Part shown: in pieces, positions 14,751 to 22,700 of the stretch
Numbering within the stretch: the first letter of the stretch is position 1
Layout: each line of letters begins with the position of its first letter
NCBI RefSeq assembly: GCF_028618595.1
Contig: NZ_JAQITE010000004.1
Location: 1-64,000, forward strand
DNA from: Bartonella sp. AU18XJBT
GTDB lineage: Bacteria > Pseudomonadota > Alphaproteobacteria > Rhizobiales > Rhizobiaceae
Length of the DNA: 64,000 nt
Reading direction: 5' to 3'
Program-made: the position numbers and the translations under genes
The notes under the pieces: model-generated
Seen by the model: the letters and a program-made list of their open reading frames with translations, nothing else
The model's database searches: none
What the model was told of the DNA's origin: nothing

Positions 14751-15824
14751 ATGGAACAGGAATTTCACGAAGATCCAGAAAACAGGGATCCAGAAAACAG
14801 GGATCCAGAAAACAGAGATCCAGAAAACAGAGATCCAGAAGATGGGGATGCAGAGACAGTTCATGATGAGGCATTTCATGCTGAGTTTATTGATCTTTGC
14901 CAAGATATCACCGTTAGCCAAGCGCCTGAGTGGGTAGAGCTTTTGCCCAAAGCGCCTCATGTGAAGGCACGTGATGGACGACAATGGCATTATAACCCGC
15001 AAACGATTTTAAAAGCCTTTGCAGCCAATAAAGGACCGCTTGTGATAGATTATGAGCATGGGCAACATCACCGTGCGAGAAATGGTTTAGAAGCGCCTGC
15101 CAGTGGTTGGATTGAAGAATTAGCAGAGCGGGATGGTGCGATTTGGGGACGCGTTAAATGGACCGATATGGCAGCTAAAAAAATTATTGCCCGAGAATAT
15201 CGCTATCTTTCGCCTGAGTTTCGCCATTCCAAGAAAGGTGAAATTTTGAATTTAGCCGGTGCTGGTTTGGTGAACCGTCCAGCCCTTGTCATGACGGCTT
15301 TAAGCCGTGAACAGCCTTCCCCTATAACTTTGACGGAGAAAAAGATGGATTTGACAGCCATTGCCAGTGCACTATCGCTGGCAGAAGATGCTAAAGCGGA
15401 TGAGGTTTTAGCAACGCTTAAAGCGCGCGAAAAGGAACGCGTGGAATTAAACGCCCAATTAACAAAAGCGCAAGAAGATTTAGCGCTTTTGCAAGAAGAG
15501 CAAAAAAACAGTGCCATTGAGAGTCTTTTAGATAAGACCATTGAAGAGGGCAAGATTTTGCCGGCTGCGCGCGAGGAATATCGTGCACTTTGTGCCCTTG
15601 AAGGGGGGATGGAACATTTTCAAAGTTTGGTTGAGAAGTTGCCGGCGCTTGCCACAACAAGCCCTTTAGAAGTGTGTGCCTTAGCACAAGAACCAAAGCT
15701 TGCTCCAGAAGTTATTGCGCTTGCGGCACGCCATTATCAACAAGAGCAGAAGCAAAAAGGCTTCGACATCACCATTAGCCAAGCGGTTGAGTATATTAGC
15801 GAGCAAAAGGAGCGCCAATCATGA
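14751..15824 (+). CDS. Mu I-type capsid protease with scaffold C-terminus
   Basis: 357 residues. After an unusual repetitive start (DPENR units, residues 8–32) come the Mu gpI-type protease blocks: APEWVELLPKAP, VIDYEHGQHH with its conserved histidine (about 105), ASGWIEEL, EYRYLSPEF and AGLVNRPAL. The C-terminal part is helical and charged, as expected for the scaffold. In Mu the protease gene I contains the scaffold gene Z in frame, and the same seems true here. First gene of the second late operon. Confidence 0.9.
   Translation: MEQEFHEDPENRDPENRDPENRDPENRDPEDGDAETVHDEAFHAEFIDLCQDITVSQAPEWVELLPKAPHVKARDGRQWHYNPQTILKAFAANKGPLVIDYEHGQHHRARNGLEAPASGWIEELAERDGAIWGRVKWTDMAAKKIIAREYRYLSPEFRHSKKGEILNLAGAGLVNRPALVMTALSREQPSPITLTEKKMDLTAIASALSLAEDAKADEVLATLKAREKERVELNAQLTKAQEDLALLQEEQKNSAIESLLDKTIEEGKILPAAREEYRALCALEGGMEHFQSLVEKLPALATTSPLEVCALAQEPKLAPEVIALAARHYQQEQKQKGFDITISQAVEYISEQKERQS
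14772..14846 (+). repeat. 15-bp tandem repeat in the protease gene
   Basis: Four near-identical copies of gatccagaaaacag(a/g) starting at 14772, 14787, 14802 and 14817, then a degenerate fifth. The unit is in frame (DPENR), so slippage changes protein length without breaking the gene. Confidence 0.95.
15345..15824 (+). CDS. Internal scaffold protein (Mu Z-like), nested in frame
   Basis: 159 residues from an internal ATG preceded by ggag at a proper distance (MDLTAIASALSLAED). This is exactly the junction between the protease blocks and the helical scaffold part, where Mu starts its Z protein. A coiled coil is likely at about residues 25–60. The separate product is inferred from the ribosome site and the Mu precedent. 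Confidence 0.6.
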   Translation: MDLTAIASALSLAEDAKADEVLATLKAREKERVELNAQLTKAQEDLALLQEEQKNSAIESLLDKTIEEGKILPAAREEYRALCALEGGMEHFQSLVEKLPALATTSPLEVCALAQEPKLAPEVIALAARHYQQEQKQKGFDITISQAVEYISEQKERQS

Positions 15825-16162
15825 GTACGATGATTTTGATTAAATCTTTTCGCGCTGGAGATGTGATCTCACCTTATTGCATTGTTGCAGCCCGCACTGA
15901 GGGAATGGTGGCAACGGCTTCTGGAAAAAGTGATAAATTATTAGGCACTGCCGGGTCTTGTGAAGCCAAGGCTGGTGAGATGATTGATGTTGGCCAATGT
16001 GGTTGGGGTGAAGTTGTTTGTGGGGGCAATGTTTCCTTTGGTGATTTTTTAACCTCTGACCCCAAAGGGCACGCCATAAAGGCAGAAGCAGCAGACCGCA
16101 CCATTGGTATTGCCATGAGTGATGGTTCTGCTGGTGATGTTATTTCTTTTAAAATTAATTAA
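15821..16162 (+). CDS. Capsid decoration (cement) protein
   Basis: 113 residues, mostly beta, with SFRAGDVISPYCIVAA at the start and repeated ADRTIGIAMSDGSAGDVISF at the end (quoted as motifs RTIGIAMSD and GDVISFKI), resembling DUF2190-type head decoration proteins of Mu-like phages. It lies between protease and major capsid protein, where such proteins are encoded, and overlaps the protease stop (ATGA). Confidence 0.7.
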   Translation: MSTMILIKSFRAGDVISPYCIVAARTEGMVATASGKSDKLLGTAGSCEAKAGEMIDVGQCGWGEVVCGGNVSFGDFLTSDPKGHAIKAEAADRTIGIAMSDGSAGDVISFKIN

Positions 16163-16174
16163 TCGAGGCTTAAA

Positions 16175-17140
16175 ATGAACAGACCTTTTCCCATTGATCC
16201 AACACTCACTGCTATTGCTATTGGTTATCGCAATCCAGCAGGTTCTCTTATTGGCGATAAAATTTTGCCACGCGTTTGTGTTTTAAGTGAGGTGTTTAAA
16301 TATAGTGAATTTCCTTTAGCGGAAAATTTTACCGTGCCTGAACTTGAGGTTGGGCGAAAAGGGCGCCCGAATGTGGTGGAATTTTCTGCCTTTGAACGGG
16401 AAGCCAGTGTCAAAGATTACGGACTTGATGATCTTATCCCCAATTCAGATATTGAAGCAGCGGCACGCGCCAGGGCTGAGCGACGCTCTCGTTATAACCC
16501 CGAAAAGACAGCCGTGGAAGGACTTGCCAATTTGCTAGAATTGGGGCGTGAAGTGCGTGTTGCAGCCCTTGTGCAAAGAAGTGAAAATTACGCACCAGAG
16601 CGCGTGATAACGCTCAAAGGTGAGAATAAATTCAGTGATTATGAAAAATCTGACCCTTATGCCACTTTAGATGAGGCGATGGATAAAGCTCTCGTCTATA
16701 CGCCCAACACCCTTGTGATGGGTAAAGTTGTTTGGTCAAAACTCAAACGTCATCCCAAAATCATTAAAGCCGTTAAAGGGGGTGGCACTGCTGATGGTTT
16801 TGTCACCAAGGCGCAATTTGCTGATCTGATGGAAATACACCCCGATCGTTTACTCATTGGTGAATCACAAGTGAATTTGGCTCGCAAAGGGCATTCGGCA
16901 CAATTGGCACGGGTTTGGGGCAATAAGATTGCACTGCTTTATATTGACCCCACCAAACAACAGGCGGATGGATCGGTCATCAGTTGGGGCTTTAGCGCTC
17001 AGTTGGGTGAACGTTTGTCTGGAGTGATCACTGATCCAAATATCGGCTTGTCAGGCGGTAAACGGGTGCGTGTGGGGGAACGTGTGTGTGAATTGGTCGC
17101 CGCAAAAGATGCCGGCGTTTTGTTGCAAGACGTTGTCTAA
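16175..17140 (+). CDS. Major capsid protein
   Basis: 321 residues, the right size for an HK97-fold subunit of the type in RcapMu-like phages. The N-terminal patterns AIGYRNPAGSLIGDKILPRV and VKDYGLDDLIP, and the C-terminal 'ITDPNIGLSGGKRVRVGE', fit this family. Follows the decoration gene by 12 bp with its own ribosome site (gagg). Confidence 0.85.
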   Translation: MNRPFPIDPTLTAIAIGYRNPAGSLIGDKILPRVCVLSEVFKYSEFPLAENFTVPELEVGRKGRPNVVEFSAFEREASVKDYGLDDLIPNSDIEAAARARAERRSRYNPEKTAVEGLANLLELGREVRVAALVQRSENYAPERVITLKGENKFSDYEKSDPYATLDEAMDKALVYTPNTLVMGKVVWSKLKRHPKIIKAVKGGGTADGFVTKAQFADLMEIHPDRLLIGESQVNLARKGHSAQLARVWGNKIALLYIDPTKQQADGSVISWGFSAQLGERLSGVITDPNIGLSGGKRVRVGERVCELVAAKDAGVLLQDVV

Positions 17141-17155
17141 GGGAAACTTTGAAAC

Positions 17156-17578
17156 ATGGCTTATGCAAGCAAAACACTGATTGAAGAACTCTGGGGTGAT
17201 GACTTCTTGGATGATTTGTGCGGGATGGATGAGAATTCTGATCCAGTTTTTTCAGAGCAAGCCATTGCCCGCGCTCTAAACCAAGCAAGCGGTGAGATTG
17301 ATGTGCATTTGTCTCATCGCTACTTGGTCCCCATTGCTGGACAGCCGGCGGCTCTGGGTATGATCTGTGTCAATATTGCTGTTTATAATTTAGCCATACG
17401 CCATACGGCACTGACCACGACCATTGAAGATCGTTACAAACAGGCGGTTGAACTCTTGAAACGCATTGCGGAAGGCAAAGCGGGTTTGGGGGGCGATGAG
17501 CCTAAAATTATGAGCGAAGAGGGACCGGTTCGTGATGGGGCTTTTTTCCATGCTAAGCCGCGTTTGATGGGAAGATAA
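17156..17578 (+). CDS. Mu gp36-like protein (DUF1320)
   Basis: 140 residues. The pattern 'ALNQASGEIDVHLSHRYLVPI' and 'DRYKQAVELLKRIAEGKAGLG' (given as separate family blocks) is the DUF1320 signature; these are head-completion/connector proteins encoded just after the major capsid protein. Position and length match Mu gp36. Confidence 0.88.
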   Translation: MAYASKTLIEELWGDDFLDDLCGMDENSDPVFSEQAIARALNQASGEIDVHLSHRYLVPIAGQPAALGMICVNIAVYNLAIRHTALTTTIEDRYKQAVELLKRIAEGKAGLGGDEPKIMSEEGPVRDGAFFHAKPRLMGR

Positions 17579-17579
17579 C

Positions 17580-18046
17580 ATGTCTGTTTCAACCCATATT
17601 GAGATTAAAGAGACAGGGCTTGAAGCGGCTTTATCCTTTTTGCAAAAGGGCGCTGATCGCTCGATGGGAACTTTAGCACAAGGGGTTGGGCGCCTTATCC
17701 AAGAGAGTACTAGACGGCGGATTCAAAGTGGAAAAACAACCATGCCCGTACCTCCATTCTTTTTGCTAGTGGGGCGCTTTCACGCTCCATTGATATGAAG
17801 GCTTCACCAGAAAAGGTGATTGTGGGGAGTGGGTTGGTTTATGCGCGGATTCACCAATTGGGTGGGGTTATTCGCCCGAAAAATGGCAAGACACTGCGTT
17901 TTTTTCTTAAAAGTGGCAATGTACACCGCTTTGTTTGTGTACGCCAAGTGACCATGCCGGCGCGTGCCTATTTGGGGCTTTCAGAGCACAATAAAGTGGA
18001 AATTGTCAAAGCGGCAGAAGATTGGCTGGAAAGGGTCTTTTCATGA
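17580..18046 (+). pseudogene. Phage virion morphogenesis protein (gpG family), frameshifted
   Basis: The first frame (17580–17798) gives the family N-terminus ending in RRRIQSGKTTM, then runs into nonsense and a stop. Reading the next frame from about 17740 gives ILFASGALSRSI ... KVIVGSGLVYARIHQLGG, the expected second half. The family normally has a few more residues (a 'G..W.P' stretch) between these parts, so a small deletion plus frameshift is likely. As it stands no full-length product is made unless ribosomes slip at the ggaaaaac run. Confidence 0.8.
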
Positions 18047-18564
18047 GTCAAACGATCACACAAGCAGGGCGCATTAATCAGTTTCGTGAAGCGGTGATAA
18101 GAAGCCTTAAAGGGGCTTTGCCAGATGTGCGCGATTGCGGCTGTCAATTTGGACGTTTTAACTTAGAAGAATTGGAAACACAGATGCTGGTGGCTCCAGC
18201 CATACGCGTTGCAGTGTTAGCAAGCCGTTTCAATTCTGTTGCTTCTGGACAGATGAGTGCCGATCTTCATTTAGGGGCTTTTATTATCACCACGGGCAAA
18301 GAGCGTGATGTTTCCAGTTGGCTTTTGGCAGAAGCCATTGCGGTGCTTTGTCATAGCGGGCAATTGTGGGGGCTAACGCATTTGAGTGCCCCGCGGGATG
18401 TCGAGATCGAACCGATTATCTCTGCGGCGATTAAGCAGCGTGGTGTATCGATAAGCGTGGTGGAATGGCACCAAGATTTGCATCAGTTGGGACAGGATAT
18501 TTTTTGCGATGAAGGACAACTCAAAGCTGGTTTGATCTCATGTGATGATGAGGTGGAGGCATGA
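18043..18564 (+). CDS. Mu gp37-like protein (DUF1834)
   Basis: 173 residues from the ATG overlapping the previous stop. Patterns FREAVIRSLKGALPDV and 'SRFNSVASGQMSADLHLGAFI' fit the DUF1834 proteins, tail-terminator-like factors encoded after gpG. It ends in an ATGA overlap with the gpV gene. Confidence 0.75.
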   Translation: MSQTITQAGRINQFREAVIRSLKGALPDVRDCGCQFGRFNLEELETQMLVAPAIRVAVLASRFNSVASGQMSADLHLGAFIITTGKERDVSSWLLAEAIAVLCHSGQLWGLTHLSAPRDVEIEPIISAAIKQRGVSISVVEWHQDLHQLGQDIFCDEGQLKAGLISCDDEVEA

Positions 18565-19154
18565 ATGATGCGCACCTTTTGAGTGACACTTTGCGGCAAA
18601 TGATGAAGCGTCTTGATGCGCTTGAACGCTGTCTTGCCAACCAGCACATGATTGGGCGGGTTGCAGAAGTTGATGGTCATAGGGTGCGGGTAAAACTTTC
18701 CGAACAGGGTTCCAATGGACAAGCGGTTTTATCGCCTTGGCTACAAGCGCAAGAAGCTTCTGGTGCTGTTTCAAGCAATATGCCCCTCCATGTTGGTGAT
18801 CCGGTGCGCTTGTTAAATCCCCATGGCGAAATTGGTTCTGCCTCTCTGGTGGTGCGCGATAGTTATAGTGAGGATGCACCTAATTGCGCACGCTCTTTCC
18901 AAGAATTTGCTCTGTGTTATGCCGGTGGTGCTTTGCGTATCACGAAGGATGAGCTTATTCTTTCCCATGGGGAAAACCAAATTCATTTGAGTAGCCAAGG
19001 TTTGGTGCTTTCTCATCAATCAACCCGTGTTGCATTAACGGGCAGTGTGCAGATTCAAGCAGAAGATTTACAGCACAATCAAAAATCGGTTGGCGCAAGC
19101 CACAAACATGGTGGGGTCAAAATGGGTCCCTCCACAACCTCTAGTCCTCTTTAA
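18561..19154 (+). CDS. Baseplate assembly/spike protein gpV
   Basis: 197 residues. An OB-fold-like N-terminal half (MIGRVAEVDGHRVRVKLS; LNPHGEIG) is followed by a beta-rich stretch and the terminal GASHKHGGV with the paired histidines seen at the metal-binding tip of gpV spikes. Pierces the outer membrane in contractile phages. First of a P2-like V-W-J-I series. Confidence 0.88.
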   Translation: MNDAHLLSDTLRQMMKRLDALERCLANQHMIGRVAEVDGHRVRVKLSEQGSNGQAVLSPWLQAQEASGAVSSNMPLHVGDPVRLLNPHGEIGSASLVVRDSYSEDAPNCARSFQEFALCYAGGALRITKDELILSHGENQIHLSSQGLVLSHQSTRVALTGSVQIQAEDLQHNQKSVGASHKHGGVKMGPSTTSSPL

Positions 19155-19167
19155 AGGAGTTTTTATC

Positions 19168-19368
19168 ATGCGTGAGAATACTTATGTTATTTTAACCAAT
19201 GCAGACTTTGTTGCAGGTAAGCGTTCACCGGGCAAAGGTGAAGAAATTTGTTTAAGTGAGGAAGCGGCTAAATATCCGTTGCTGCTTGGTCAGATTGCTG
19301 AAAAACCAGCCCCTGTTGTTTCTGCGCCCCCAACGGTTTCTACCACAAAGACAAGCAAAGGGGCTTAA
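19168..19368 (+). CDS. Small phage protein between gpV and gpW genes
   Basis: 66 residues from the ATG at 19168 (ribosome site aaaggag); the frame is open further upstream but that is inside the gpV gene. N-terminal half compact (YVILTNADFVAGKRSPGKG), C-terminus low-complexity P/V/S/T. Not recognised. Confidence 0.65.
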   Translation: MRENTYVILTNADFVAGKRSPGKGEEICLSEEAAKYPLLLGQIAEKPAPVVSAPPTVSTTKTSKGA

Positions 19369-19371
19369 AGC

Positions 19372-19758
19372 ATGCGGTGCGGGATGAGCGAAAAGGACGG
19401 CTCTCTTTTATATGGCTTTGCGCATTGCCAACAGTCACTGCGTAAATGTCTGACGACAAGAATTGGGACACGGGTTTTGCGTCGTCATTATGGGTGCGAT
19501 GTTGGAGCATTCCAAGACGCCAATGCTGATCCTGCGACGATGATGCAGCTTTATCAAGCAATTGTTGAAGCACTCGATGATCCAGAGTGTGGAGAGCCTG
19601 GGTTTTCACTGCAGAGGATTGATCTGACAAAAGCAACGCGTGAAGGCACATTCCATTTTGTTTTAACGGGTGTTTTTTATCCCGATGGGCATTTGGGCGA
19701 TTGGTCACACAAAGAGCCAATGAGCATCAATTTAGAGGTTGGTGATGACAGAGTTTGA
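19372..19758 (+). CDS. Baseplate wedge protein gpW (gp25-like)
   Basis: 128 residues from 19372 (site aaagggg); a second ATG at 19384 would shorten it by 4. The block 'LTTRIGTRVLRRHYGCDVG' is the W/gp25 signature (..T..GeRvmrp.yG..l). It forms part of the baseplate wedge with J and I. Overlaps the gpJ start by 14 bases. Confidence 0.88.
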   Translation: MRCGMSEKDGSLLYGFAHCQQSLRKCLTTRIGTRVLRRHYGCDVGAFQDANADPATMMQLYQAIVEALDDPECGEPGFSLQRIDLTKATREGTFHFVLTGVFYPDGHLGDWSHKEPMSINLEVGDDRV

Positions 19759-20641
19759 ACCTTTTCCACTCCCACAAATTCCCTCTCCACAACTCCCCCC
19801 TCCACAACTCCCTTTGCCACAAATTATTGAAGAGCTTTCTGTTGAAGCCATTTTAGAGCAAAAGATCACGCGTTTGACTGAGCTTTTTGCAGCGCATCAT
19901 ATTCCGTATAATGTGGAAAAGACGGCTTATGATCCGGTAGTCATTCAATTACAAGCGGCTGCTTATGAAGAGTTGCTGTTGCGCCAGCGGATGAATGAAG
20001 TGGCACGGGATAATTTACTCGAATTTGCGCGTGGAACAAGTTTAGACCATTTGGGAGATTTCCATGGGGTCACACGCCTTTTAGATGAGGATGATGAGCG
20101 TTTTCGCCGCCGCATTCGCTTAAATAGACAAGGACACTCCACAGGGGGCACAGCGTCCCGTTATCAATATTTTGCCCTCTCCAGTGATCTCCATGTCAAA
20201 GATGCTTTTGTTTATCGGGTGGGCAAAAGCCCGCTTATTCATGTGGCGCTTTTTAGTGACGCCCCTTCAGGGGTGGCTGATGAGGCTTTAATTGCCAAGG
20301 TACAAGCAGCCCTTGATTGCCCCCATGTTAAAATGACCAATGACCACATCTTTGTGAAAAGCGCGGTGCAGCGGATGATCGATATTTCTGCTGATTTTTG
20401 GTTGTTACCGGATGAAGGCTCCTTTGTTTTGGAAAGAGCGGAGCAGAATTTAAGAGCAGAATGGGCGCGTGCGCAAAGGCTTGGGCGTGATCTCTCAATA
20501 AGTTGGATATTAAGCCGCCTGATGGTTGAAGGCGTTCACCATGTGAACATAACGCACCCTTGTGAGGATATTTTGGTCGCACCGGATGAAGCCGTCGCAC
20601 TAGGGGATATTGTCTTGTCTGAACGGGGGCGCGCTTTTTGA
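19745..20641 (+). CDS. Baseplate protein gpJ
   Basis: 298 residues from the ATG at 19745. A low-complexity start (P/Q/L repeats, residues 3–22) precedes the conserved J blocks: DNLLEFARGTSLDHLGDFHG and DERFRRRIRL. The C-terminal part ends IVLSERGRAF. The repeat-rich leader looks like an expansion. The 3' end overlaps the gpI start by one base (TGATG). Confidence 0.88.
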   Translation: MTEFEPFPLPQIPSPQLPPPQLPLPQIIEELSVEAILEQKITRLTELFAAHHIPYNVEKTAYDPVVIQLQAAAYEELLLRQRMNEVARDNLLEFARGTSLDHLGDFHGVTRLLDEDDERFRRRIRLNRQGHSTGGTASRYQYFALSSDLHVKDAFVYRVGKSPLIHVALFSDAPSGVADEALIAKVQAALDCPHVKMTNDHIFVKSAVQRMIDISADFWLLPDEGSFVLERAEQNLRAEWARAQRLGRDLSISWILSRLMVEGVHHVNITHPCEDILVAPDEAVALGDIVLSERGRAF

Positions 20642-21351
20642 TGCTTTCCTCACTTTTGCCCCCGAATTCGAGCTTGTTTGAACGTTGTTTTGCCGAAGCA
20701 ATGGCTCTTGACCCTCATGTTAAAACGGCACTCGAAGAAATACCCCGCGCGAAATTTATCACGCGTCCGCCTTCTTGGTTGCCCTTTTTAATAGACGAAT
20801 ATGGCTTACAAGAATTAAACCCTTATGTTCCAAACCTCTATGATTTGATTGATCAAGGGCTTTCATGGAAGAGGGTACGTGGCTCCCTTGCGGCAATAGA
20901 GATGGGGCTTGAATGGCTAGGGATTTCAGCACGCTTTCAACCCGCCTGGACGGGGCGCGCATGGTGGAATTCCTTTCAACTTGATTTTGATCACTTGCCT
21001 GAACGCAAAAGCCTTGAAGCTATTGAAGCGATTACCGACCTTTCCAAAAGTTTGCGCTCTGATTTTCGCCGTGGGACCTATGGTTATGATGTGCAAGCTA
21101 TGGAAGCCAATATGTCACGCCTTGATGACAGCATGTTGGATTCTGAGAGCGGTGTTCGCTTAACAGCTGGAGGAACATTGTTTTCCTTTGGGCGCACGAC
21201 AGAGATAGAGAATGATACTAAAGATAGAAACTGGTTTTTAATTGATGCCTTCATATTTTTATTCCAATTTAGCATCAAAAATTTTACAATGACGCGTACA
21301 GTACTGGTGCATCCTAATCATAAATATGCTGCTATATCAGGGTTATTTTAA
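20641..21351 (+). CDS. Tail protein gpI, C-terminus probably altered
   Basis: 236 residues from the ATG overlapping the gpJ stop. N-terminal block SSLFERCFAEAMA and the middle 'LPFLIDEYGLQELNPY ... EMGLEWLGI' fit the P2 gpI family. After about residue 185 (LFSFGRTTEIE) both the base composition and the protein character change to an AT-coded, phenylalanine-rich tail. I infer that the phage gene was cut here and reads on into other DNA. It is the last recognisable phage gene. Confidence 0.8.
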   Translation: MLSSLLPPNSSLFERCFAEAMALDPHVKTALEEIPRAKFITRPPSWLPFLIDEYGLQELNPYVPNLYDLIDQGLSWKRVRGSLAAIEMGLEWLGISARFQPAWTGRAWWNSFQLDFDHLPERKSLEAIEAITDLSKSLRSDFRRGTYGYDVQAMEANMSRLDDSMLDSESGVRLTAGGTLFSFGRTTEIENDTKDRNWFLIDAFIFLFQFSIKNFTMTRTVLVHPNHKYAAISGLF

Positions 21352-21851
21352 TTTATAGACCACAAGAAAAAGAAAAGATTTTATGAGGAAAATAATGCTA
21401 TAAAGTCAGAAATTTATACGCAATAAATTAGAGAGATAGATCGAAGTTTTATAAAATACTTTATGAGACAACAGCCGAACATATCTGGCGTTACTTTTAC
21501 TTATTTTTACAAACGTTCATTTATGTCTTTGCGTTATATTCGTAAAGATCAGATTAATGGTAATCTATAGATAACTCTTGGTTGACAATATGAAAGGAAA
21601 GCGTGATACTATAGTAGAGTTTTGCCTGTCTTTATCGTTTAACCAGTAAAAGTGATTACAAATCCGTGATTTCTCCAAAAGTGATTTTTTCATACCTATA
21701 AACAAAAGTTAGATCAAAACGACTTTTTTCTCTTAAAACTGTAAACAAATATATTGTAGCCGTATAGCTTGAACGAAGTTAGATATTTACCTGAATAACT
21801 ACAGTATCTATTTTAAGAATAGAGAAGATATTTCATATCGCTATGATGTTA
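21352..21851. other. 500-bp gene-free stretch after the prophage
   Basis: AT-rich, no supported ORF on either strand. Its middle (about 21470–21700) is a diverged copy of a sequence at 53318–53580. No clear phage right end or flanking duplication seen. Confidence 0.6.
21470..21700 (+). repeat. Dispersed repeat, copy A (partner 53318–53580)
   Basis: Shares with the partner a series of colinear blocks: tatctggc-ttac, gcgttatattc/gcattatattc, a-taatctat-gata, aaagcgtgatatta-like, tctttatc-t and ccaaaagtgattttttc. Clearly homologous but with many substitutions. Neither copy has an open frame. Confidence 0.7.
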
Positions 21852-22700
21852 TTAAAGAGCTCTTAAAACAATGATTCCTGGTGTTTTTGAAACATAATCC
21901 ATAAAAGGAGAATCAACGACTTTTTCGTTTTCTTTTCGTGAAGAAGCATTTCTTAACATTGGCCCTTTATCTGTCATGATAAAGAAGCCCACGTGTGTTA
22001 CGTCCAATCCAGCAAGTTTCGTATAAATACCAATGAAATCACCAGATTGTAAACGACCTATAACCTCCTCATTAATAAAGTTACTTGGAATGTAGGTTAT
22101 CGTGCGCTTCACAACTGGCAATCCAGGTAGATAGCTTCCACCATCAGCTTTTTTGTTGAGATATTTTTCTGTTTTTACCGCATGGGGACTTATTTCAGCG
22201 GTAATATCAGTGGCGAGTTTATATTCTCTATAAGCCCAGTCCGTAAAAAAATGTTTCCGATTTAAAAAATCAATATTACCGTTAATATAACGCGTTTTTA
22301 TGACGTTATTTATGAATTCTGTTTGGGATGTTGACTTGCGCAATGCTTCAACATAATCTAGATAAGTAAAGCAATCTAAGCCTCTAAAATCAATAATCAG
22401 TTTTTCTGGTGTATTTTCTGAGCCATGTAACATATTTGCTTGGTAAGGTGTCCCTAAAAAAGCTTCAGAAAGAAAGTCAATTAGCGCCCCTTTTTCCTGA
22501 TAATTGGTCTCTGAACGTTTTTTGAGAAGAGCATTTAATTTATTTAGAGTATAGGGATCTAGGTTTACGTTGGTTGTTTGTTCTATTTCTATTTTATTTT
22601 CTAAAACACTCTCTTGTGAATCAGAATCCTGAACATCACATCCTGTTACCAACATTAAAATGAAAATTAATAGGGATATTTTTCGCATTTTATACACCAT
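21852..22700 (-). CDS. Secreted DUF1460 (amidase-like, NlpC-type fold) lipoprotein
   Basis: 282 residues; an ATG four codons in (22688) is an equally good start. Lipoprotein signal ISLLIFILMLVTGC with the lipobox Cys near 21. The conserved core has FRGLDCFTYLDYVEAL (nucleophile Cys about 113) and LDVTHVGFFI (His), the Cys/His pair of the N-acetylmuramoyl-L-alanine amidase-like DUF1460 family. Likely acts on murein peptides in the periplasm. It stands alone on the minus strand next to the prophage end. Confidence 0.75.
   Translation of the reverse strand: MVYKMRKISLLIFILMLVTGCDVQDSDSQESVLENKIEIEQTTNVNLDPYTLNKLNALLKKRSETNYQEKGALIDFLSEAFLGTPYQANMLHGSENTPEKLIIDFRGLDCFTYLDYVEALRKSTSQTEFINNVIKTRYINGNIDFLNRKHFFTDWAYREYKLATDITAEISPHAVKTEKYLNKKADGGSYLPGLPVVKRTITYIPSNFINEEVIGRLQSGDFIGIYTKLAGLDVTHVGFFIMTDKGPMLRNASSRKENEKVVDSPFMDYVSKTPGIIVLRAL

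Larger units (their letters stand above)
1..21351 (+). mobile_element. Mu-like prophage, left end outside the window, right end truncated
   Basis: All genes run on the plus strand and mostly overlap or nearly touch. The order is that of Mu: transposase, ATPase B, GemA, Mor, lysis, gp25–gp29, head genes, gp36, gpG, gp37, then P2-like baseplate genes V, W, J, I. Base composition is visibly richer in G+C than the DNA after 21351. Sheath, tube, tape measure, tail fibre and late tail genes are missing, and gpG is frameshifted, so the element is probably defective as a phage, although its transposition module looks intact. I could not see a terminal TG...CA or a 5-bp host duplication at the right side. 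The left end lies upstream of the window. Confidence 0.9.

Noticed and set aside
1-21351. Bartonella gene transfer agent cluster
   Set aside because: Gene order, DDE transposase and MuB-type ATPase are those of a Mu-like phage, not of a gene transfer agent.
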